Program-made: the position numbers and the translations under genes | In this document: piece after piece, positions 57,936 through 64,000 of the stretch | Layout of the letters: each line of letters opens with the position of its first letter | How positions within the stretch are numbered: position 1 is the first letter of the stretch | Source of the DNA: Yponomeuta sedellus | Taxonomy: Eukaryota > Arthropoda > Insecta > Lepidoptera > Yponomeutidae | Length of the DNA stretch: 64,000 nucleotides | Reading direction: 5' to 3' | Assembly: GCA_934045075.1 (NCBI GenBank) | Contig: OW203732.1 | Location: 10,158,701 to 10,222,700 of the forward strand | Notes under the pieces: model-generated | The model's input: only the letters and a program-made list of their open reading frames with translations | Databases searched by the model: none | What the model was told of the DNA's origin: nothing

Positions 57936-58645
57936 CCATTGCGCCTTGTCTTCAGCTTGCCGCATCCAGCATCTACTTGCAGTTTTTTACAGATTTCGCT
58001 GTATCGAATATTTACAGAGATGGATTTTTTTAAAGACCTCAGTAGAAAAAAGTTGCAAGTGAAATTTTATTCCAAAGAACATTGTTGTAACTTTGTCTCA
58101 ACCTCCTCAGTTTTTAAATAATAACAATATAACAATAGAAAACCATTGTTATTTTCAAGGTTAGGATTGAAGATATTGATTTACTGGAATACGGTGTAAT
58201 AAAGTCATGTACGTTTATTGATTCCTGTCTTAGCTGGAAAACATTAAACTGTTTAATTCTATAGACACTTTAAAGGTTTGGAATTAATGTAATCAAAACA
58301 AATGTTTACTTTATTGGTGTCGTTAGTAAAAACATACAAACAAGTGCATTTTTTTTTTTTAAATATCCACTACAGTTTGCTCAGTTCCAAGGTTATACCG
58401 AAATAGAAACCGAAAAAGATAGAAATCTGAAATTTGTATGTTTACTCAACCTTTTTTTTTAAATAAAATCTTAATTCTACAGTTTTAAATGCGGATTTTA
58501 ACCTCTTTTTACATACTCTACGAGAACATTAAATAAAATTTAAAAAACTTCTAAAATAGGCACTCAATTACTTTATTTCCATAGTGTAAGTTTATAGAAC
58601 GCGAGACGATTATTTACGCCATTATTATTTATTTCACGTTCAAGT
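57936..58645. other. No feature recognised
   Basis: AT-rich; no recognisable ORF or repeat. Confidence 0.4.
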
Positions 58646-58915
58646 CGTCTTTGGGTGGCGGTAGCTGTGTGGTGTCGGCCTAGAGAGCACCAACCCAATT
58701 CTTCCCGCGGGTGTCGTAAAAGGGACACAAACCGGGGGGTGGGCAGCAGCGCCCCCTGCAGTACAATTCCACCGAACTGCGATCCCCAACCCGCATGCCC
58801 AGCGTGGGGATTATGGGCATTACCCCCTATGATAGCACAACGTGGCGCTCTGTAGGGGAGGGCTATGTCCAGCAGTGGACTATAGTATAGCCTGACGACG
58901 ACAACGTCTTTGGGT
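58646..58915 (+). mobile_element. SINE-like family E, complete copy with 11-bp target-site duplication
   Basis: The element 58657-58904 is flanked by cgtctttgggt at 58646-58656 and 58905-58915. The start ggcggtagctgtgtggtg is better preserved than in the 25984 copy. Body and tail are nearly identical to that copy, which suggests recent activity. Confidence 0.9.
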
Positions 58916-59357
58916 AACAGTGGAATAACTTCATAAGGGTGAACTCAGACTGTCAGATAGTTACATGTGCTACACGTGTTATTTGTATACTGACGCCTAA
59001 AAACCGCGTTCTACTTGCTTTCTTCCTTTGATATCAATTTAACACATGTTTTTTTCACTATACGATAACATTTATAATTGTTTTAGATTTTCGACGTACA
59101 CATGAAACAATAGCAATCGTCGTACCTAATCTAAATATAATTCCCAGTATTTTATTGGAGCCGGCGTGCTTCAAAATAGTAGAGGGAAAAAACTATCGCC
59201 GCAGAGCCCCGCAATTAGTGTCACGAATGCGGCGGTGACAAATGCTTTCAGTTGCCTCTAAAATCTGCCAACATTAATCTACATTTTCACTAAAGTATCT
59301 CTTTCTTTGTGCCACCCGCGGTCAAGTACAAATTAGTACCATATTTGTATCAATCAA
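58916..59357. other. No feature recognised
   Basis: No ORF or repeat recognised. Confidence 0.4.
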
Positions 59358-59746
59358 TATTACCAGCTCAAAGCCGGGGCTACGAGCTGGTTGCGGTACG
59401 GAGTGATCTTAAACGATCACGAAGGTTAAGCGCATAGTGCGCGTCCATTGCATGGATGGGTGACCGTCTATGACTAACGCTAATGGCACTTTTCCGAGCC
59501 GTTCTGTGCTTAGCAAGGCACGTTAAGCAGTTGGTGCCAGCAGCCGTCGATAGATTGCAGCAATAAGCCAAGTCAGAGGATTTAGGGCGGTTTGACAACT
59601 TCTGACTGTAAGACCAGCCACTAGTCTTGCAAGCCTCCACCGATCCGGACTTGGCTTCCGTGGTGGAGTATGGCCTACACCTTCCTCAGGGAAAAAACCC
59701 GTGCCCCTCAGTAGGGACATAATGGGTTCATTGTGACTATAACCAG
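59358..59746 (+). mobile_element. 5S-rRNA-headed SINE (family A, second subfamily), complete
   Basis: The element 59367-59737 has a head with cgatcacgaaggttaagc and gcatggatgggtgaccg, closer to 5S rRNA than the other subfamily. The shared body and the tail (gtgcccctcagtagggac ... atgggttca) follow. Flanks tattaccag (59358-59366) and tataaccag (59738-59746) look like a slightly diverged duplication. Confidence 0.85.
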
Positions 59747-59797
59747 AAATATTTTTTGTGCACAGTACAGGTAAATATTCTATGCTATTATATATTT

Positions 59798-59862
59798 AAG
59801 CAGTGTCTAGTGGCAACTGCTTTATACTAGATAGATAACGTGGCCACTAGACCCTGAAGCGG
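59798..59862 (-). repeat. Family D SINE fragment
   Basis: Holds 'agcagtgtctagtggcaac' and 'ctagatagataacgtggcc', resembling the 3' part of family D at 13238-13290. Confidence 0.45.
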
Positions 59863-60372
59863 TCGTGACGTATATTGAAATGGAATAGCACTAGCAATTA
59901 CATAATTATGCTATCTTCTCAACGTACTTGGCTTTATCAAGCAACAAGAACAATGATCAAACATTTTTTAACGTCGCAATAAATTAAATGACACAGATGT
60001 TCATGACATGTTTTCATGACCATAAGATTCATGTCACGTTGTCACGTTTTCTTTCCATATTATTACCGTCAACGTAGTAATAGCATTAGAAGATGAAAAC
60101 TTGTCGAAGAAAGTAACTCAAGGCTTCGCTGGACGGATATAGAGCCGACTCTGCTATATATTTTGAACAAGAAGGGAAACGGGAACGAGGCTCGTACTAA
60201 CCCTGCCAAGTTGCCAATAAACTAAAACTAAAATGATATTTCTGGACCAAATTGGCCGTGCGGTTCAGTCATAAAATAACAGTATCAACAAAGCTATTCA
60301 AAGTGGAAGTGCTACAAAGCGATGGCATGCCTGTCATACCCTATACATAGTGTAATAAAATCAATTTAATCT
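59863..60372. other. No feature recognised
   Basis: AT-rich; no ORF. Confidence 0.4.
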
Positions 60373-60424
60373 TCGTCTTGCAGGAAGAGAGCCGTGCCCC
60401 AGCAGTGGGGACATACAAGGGTTA
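60373..60424 (+). mobile_element. Family A SINE, last 50 bp only
   Basis: Reads cttgcaggaagagagccgtg, ccccagcagtggggac and aagggtta: a strongly 5'-truncated copy. Confidence 0.75.
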
Positions 60425-60639
60425 ATTTCAAATCTTCTTCTTAACCTAGTTCAAAAAATGGGGACGTAATAAATTCCACAAACTCTTTTTTTTATAATTT
60501 TATTTATGATTCTCGATTACTCAAAAACGATCGATTTTGATAATATTTTTTTTTCTAAGGTTAACACGAGTACTAGACATAATTAAAACTGTTTTAGTAC
60601 GGATTTCACTCGTTTATTATTATTTATTTTTTTACATAT

Positions 60640-60730
60640 TTATTTTTTACCGACGTTTCGGCACATTTATAGGTGCCGTGGTCTCGGATGACCACGTCAC
60701 GCTCCACAGGTGGTCCCATGATCATGAAGT
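60640..60730 (-). repeat. GAAACGTCGG hairpin motif, part of an unidentified repeat
   Basis: On the minus strand a 5-bp stem-loop (ggcac ... gtgcc) is followed by gaaacgtcggta. The pattern stem-loop + GAAACG recalls the motif at 31244-31264. Upstream lies 'gtggtcatccgagaccac', itself a 7-bp hairpin. No CUGANGA element is present, so it is not called a ribozyme. Confidence 0.4.
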
Positions 60731-61869
60731 CAGGATTTGGTGATGGGATCCTGGAAGAATCTAGGGTACTCTTCAAATTTTAAAAGCGGACATAAAGTGA
60801 TTTGGGTGTTTTTAGTAAATCGTGCATTTACTCTTGGAAAACACAATTTGGTGGAGTCGTTAATGATATTAACAAAAACTCGAAAATATATATAAATTTT
60901 ATATTTGGAAAATATATAGAAACCGGCTTCAAAATACTCCTGCACTAAAAACATTGAAATATGTAATATAAATAAATATGACACTCAAATTCAAATTATC
61001 CAAAATATGTGCTGGTACTATTTGGTAATACTTGGCACCGGCTCCAAATTATACTTCTACTATACCTACATGTATCTACGTACTTTGAATTCAAAGATCA
61101 AGGTATAGATATTCTATTCTGTTTCACATATTTTTTAAGGAATTTATAGATTCCGATCGAGGATATCAAAAAGTTTTGAAGGAAATTTTGATATAATAAT
61201 AATAACATAAATAATATATAAAGTTATACTTGCCACCCAAATAGAACGTCACGTGTTCCTATACCAGCTCCAAACCGGATTTCATAGCAACCTCTGAGCG
61301 TCTAAGGTCAGCCGAAGGCCGTCATATTGGTGTGCAAAACGTTATCAATTTACTCTGAGGATGTATACGTGGTAGTTTCCAGTTGCCTTCAACATATCCG
61401 TCTTCTGCTGCTGGCTGCACCGAACGCGTATTGGTCAGGTACATTACAAATGGTTCAAGTGTTAAAGGACGCACGTACAGACAGACGGACCAATAAACCG
61501 CATCGGAACCGTAAAAACTAACGTGACTGCTAACTTACAACACAGCTAAAGAATTGAATACTTGCAAAGATATTAATAGCCTGGCAAACAGGGTCGAGCG
61601 GCGCGCCACGTCACCGTGTCACAAATACTGACTCGGAAGCTTTATTTTCGGAGCTATCTTTCTGCTGCATGACTTTTATTATAACTCATGGTCTGCACTG
61701 CGGTAACTTGACGTTTCCGTTTTTAAGTACCCTTTGACCTGGGTGGGTTGTCTCCTTACTGTTGACGAAATTCGTTAGGTACTGTTACAATAGAAGTTAA
61801 AGTTTTCTTACCAAATGTTTTTTCACTACAACAAATTCCTCTGGACTGGTGCACTAATCAAACTACTAA
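60731..61869. other. No gene recognised; possible family G end
   Basis: AT-rich to about 61220. Near 61460-61516 'gtacagacagacggacc' and 'catcggaaccgtaaaaac' resemble the family G 3' end. Confidence 0.4.
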
Positions 61870-61985
61870 AGGAATTTTACTTTGAATATTGCTTTTAGCT
61901 GTAAGACCGCCAACTTTATACTATGTAACTTGACATTTAAGTGTTTCATGTACTCTCTAATTGTATGATGTGCAATAAAGAGTAG
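61870..61985 (+). repeat. Dispersed repeat family F 3' end
   Basis: Holds 'ttgcttttagctgtaagacc', 'gccaactttatacta' and 'gtgcaataaagagtagtc', with AATAAA near the end. Matches 41680-41745. Confidence 0.6.
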
Positions 61986-61991
61986 TCATCT

Positions 61992-62360
61992 AATCTAACA
62001 GAATCTCTCGTAGCCCCGACTGCCTTAGTGATCTTAAACGATCATGAAGGTTAAGTAACATAGGGCGCGTTCAGTGCATGGATGGGTGACCGTCTCTGAT
62101 TAACACTAGTGACCTTTTTCCAAGCGATTCCGTGCTTTGCAAGGCACGTTAAGCAGTTGGTGTCGGCTGCCGTCGACAGATGGCGGGGGGCTTGGGGCGG
62201 CTTGAAAACTTCTGACAGTAAGACCAGCCACTAGTGTTGCAAGCCTCCACCTATCCAGACTTGGCCTCCGTGGTGGAGTATGGCCTATACCTTGCTCAGG
62301 GAAGAGACCCGTGTCTCTCGGTGGGGACATAATGCGTTTATAATGATGAATCTAACAGAA
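61992..62360 (+). mobile_element. 5S-rRNA-headed SINE (family A, second subfamily), complete with perfect 12-bp target-site duplication
   Basis: The element 62004-62348 (345 bp) lies between aatctaacagaa at 61992-62003 and 62349-62360. The head has acgatcatgaaggttaag and tgcatggatgggtgaccg, in register with the A box and C box of 5S rRNA. The body matches the other family A copies. The tail is gtggggacataatg and then ttataatgatg. These are the best-defined family A boundaries in the window. Confidence 0.93.
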
Positions 62361-62513
62361 ACGCGTAAAAGTGGGACATTGACTGTCAGATTAGAAAATT
62401 CTTTATTGTACAATAAGCATATTTGTACAAAGTCGAGATTAATACCTTGCGTTATGTGGATAATGGATCCGATCGAAGTTGCAGCTCTAGAAATTCAAAT
62501 CTTTTGTGCATCG

Positions 62514-62879
62514 TTATCAACCCTTGTATGTCCCCACTGCTGGGGCACGGGTCTCCTCCTGCATCGCAGGAAGGTTAGGCCATACTCCACCACGGGGGCC
62601 AAGTCCGGGTTGGTGGAGGATTGTAAGACAGTGGCGGGCCTTACTGTCATAAGTTATCAAGCTGCCGCGCCCATAAGGACTCTGATATGGCTTAACGACT
62701 GCCATTATATGACAGCCGGCACCAACGGCTTAACGTGCCTTGCGAAGCACGGAAGCGCTCGGAAAAATGCCACTAGCGGTAGTCACGGGACGCTCACCCA
62801 TCCTGTATCTGACTGCGCCTGTTGTTGCTAAACCAAGTGATTGATTCCAATCACTCGGTTCGCCTAGGCCACGAGCGTT
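62514..62879 (-). mobile_element. 5S-rRNA-headed SINE (family A, first subfamily), complete, minus orientation
   Basis: On the minus strand it begins aacgctcgtggcctaggcg, then ggtttagcaacaacaggcg and acaggatgggtgagcg, body, and tail ccccagcagtggggacat ... gggttgata. It faces the copy at 62004-62348 tail-to-tail with about 165 bp between. Flanks ttttgtgcat and ttttgcttgcat may be a diverged duplication. The 183-codon ORF that overlaps it is a by-product. Confidence 0.9.
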
Positions 62880-62943
62880 TTGCTTGCATAAGTGAGTCAA
62901 AATCTTCAGATAACCCTGTTCGCACAATCGCCGAGTGATGCGA

Positions 62944-63000
62944 GGCTCTCGCGTTCGTGAGAGCCACGGCGGCGGCGGCCTCTCAGTGCGAGAGGCCGCC
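62944..63000. repeat. Two adjacent GC-rich hairpins
   Basis: Hairpin 1: ggctctc (62944-62950) / gagagcc (62959-62965) with further inner pairing. Hairpin 2: ggcggcctctc (62974-62984) / gagaggccgcc (62990-63000), perfect, with a 5-nt loop. Both contain GCCTCTC/GCTCTC-type stems. Confidence 0.9.
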
Positions 63001-63189
63001 ACTCCGCGCCCTTGTCTTGGCTGCAGTAAATAATTGCAGCTGCGCCGCCGGGCTGCTACTCTTACCCTATTTAATTTTTTTGCAAATGCTAAGCAAGATA
63101 TTATAGGCTATTGTGTCTTCCATATCTGGTTCTCTTTGTTAGTTAACTCTCGGTATTTGGTGGTAGGTGGATGCCAAATTATTATCATC

Positions 63190-63480
63190 AACGACTTTGT
63201 TTAATTTCAAAGTTACGTAAATTTGCGAATTTGTAGTCCCAATACCACACGCTAACTGTGAAGGAAAACATTGCGTAGAAACCCGCGTCTTGGTTGGCTC
63301 CGCACGTATTGACTAGTCTTTCCTGTGGACTAAGTTGTCAGGATGGTATAGGTGCTGGGCAAGCCTACACCATCTAAAACCAGGCACTGCAGCATCCGGA
63401 TGGTCTCTTTACCCATGTATTTTGAGTAAAGATACCACTGGATGCTGTATAAATCATCTCATTACTTAGATGCAGAGGAT
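63190..63480 (+). mobile_element. tRNA-headed SINE family D, head missing
   Basis: Matches 37833-38130 closely ('gactttgtttaatttcaaag', 'gactagtctttcctgtgg', 'taggtgctgggcaagcctac') but starts after the tRNA-like head, so it is 5'-truncated. Confidence 0.85.
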
Positions 63481-63844
63481 ACCAAATGTTCCACGGCCTA
63501 TTGTTCGAAAAAAGTTTATTGGCTAATTTGAATAAAACGCAGATGCATATTTGAAAAACAATTGAATGGTTTTATCTAACAGTCGACAATCGACTAAAAT
63601 TGTGCCCTGCGCCAATGGTGCATAACTCTTTAGTTGCGGTGTCGGGCGCCCCGACTTTGTGCAGGGCATGCAGTTGAAGTTGAATGAGAGTTGTTAATAC
63701 TAGGTAGGTTTAACCACAAAATATAGGTAGAAACTTCAACCTCACCATATTGGGATAATTATTGGGCATGTGACTACAGTAGGAAGAGTGCGTTACTGCC
63801 AGTTCAGCAATTAACTTCCGTTACAATAGATAGAGATAGATAGA
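63481..63844. other. No gene; GATA microsatellite at the end
   Basis: No repeat or ORF recognised. A gatagatagagatagataga-type run lies at about 63828-63855. Confidence 0.45.
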
Positions 63845-63965
63845 TAGAGAGAGAACACTTTATTGTACATAAAAATGTAAATTACACGTATATTTCTTAA
63901 CCTCAGAGTACAGACGGCGGCCTTATCACTAAAAGTGATCTCTTCCAGACAACCTTTATACTGTT
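63845..63965 (-). repeat. Dispersed repeat family F, minus orientation
   Basis: Reversed layout: 'aacactttattgtacat', 'ggcggccttatcactaaa' and 'gtgatctcttccagacaacc'. The same order is seen in 39395-39505. Confidence 0.65.
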
Positions 63966-64000
63966 GTGAATTGCTTTTTTAGAACAGCATTTTCTAAATC

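Noticed and set aside
59400..59470. Possible 5S rRNA gene fragment
   Set aside because: Only the internal-promoter region matches, and it is fused to a repeated body; it is a SINE head, not a 5S gene.
62280..62831. 183-codon ORF on the plus strand
   Set aside because: It runs from the end of one family A SINE through spacer into the antisense of another; pieces recur in the ORFs at 53175 and 10559 for the same reason.

Overview
The window looks like repeat-rich, non-coding DNA from an insect, most probably a moth or butterfly (Lepidoptera). The evidence is AT-rich intergenic sequence, DD34D mariner transposons, an R1-clade non-LTR retrotransposon, many RTE-like LINE 3' ends coding for a GRPxxRWxDD...AQQWD tail, and several SINE families of the type common in lepidopteran genomes. 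I found no convincing host protein-coding exon, functional tRNA or rRNA gene, operon or CRISPR array. The window is best read as intergenic or large-intron sequence. The order assignment is inference from repeat content.

Layout. Positions 1-1401 hold the 3' part of an R1-clade element (minus strand, running off the left edge). From 1.6 to 31 kb there are scattered LINE remnants (about 1.65, 2.2, 16.0-16.6 and 18.9 kb), a 5S-rRNA-like SINE family (here 'family A'; 3958-4292, 10600-10949 and shorter pieces), a tRNA-derived SINE family ('B'; six minus-strand copies and one plus-strand copy), a young SINE-like family ('E'; 25984-26237), a TIR element (8391-8613) and many tight foldback hairpins. 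From 31 to 39 kb come a 32-bp perfect palindrome beside a hammerhead-like motif, two tRNA-headed SINEs ('C' 33163-33360; 'D' 37751-38158 with a 13-bp target-site duplication), and two copies of a short inverted-repeat MITE, one interrupted by a family A fragment. From 40 to 51 kb two mariner copies lie in opposite orientation about 8.4 kb apart, each with TA duplications and different inactivating lesions. Between them are a 200-bp foldback element (45101-45300) and a perfect 322-bp (CCTG)n array (46999-47320). From 51 to 64 kb are further family A copies, including a tail-to-tail pair at 62004-62879, a second family E copy with a perfect 11-bp duplication, and two GC-rich hairpins at 62944-63000.

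How the parts relate. Families A, E and I end in a tail containing CCAGCAGTGG. The same string codes for A-Q-Q-W at the C-terminus of the RTE-like LINE fragments in this window. This fits SINEs mobilised by an RTE-like partner LINE. Several foldback hairpins lie inside recognisable repeats and duplicate their sequence in inverted orientation, as template-switch mutations do. GC-rich islands without ORFs occur roughly every 3-8 kb and could be conserved regulatory DNA, which cannot be judged from one sequence.

Boundaries supported by target-site duplications (families A, D, E and both mariners) are reliable. Other repeat boundaries are approximate. Family letters are local labels, not database names.
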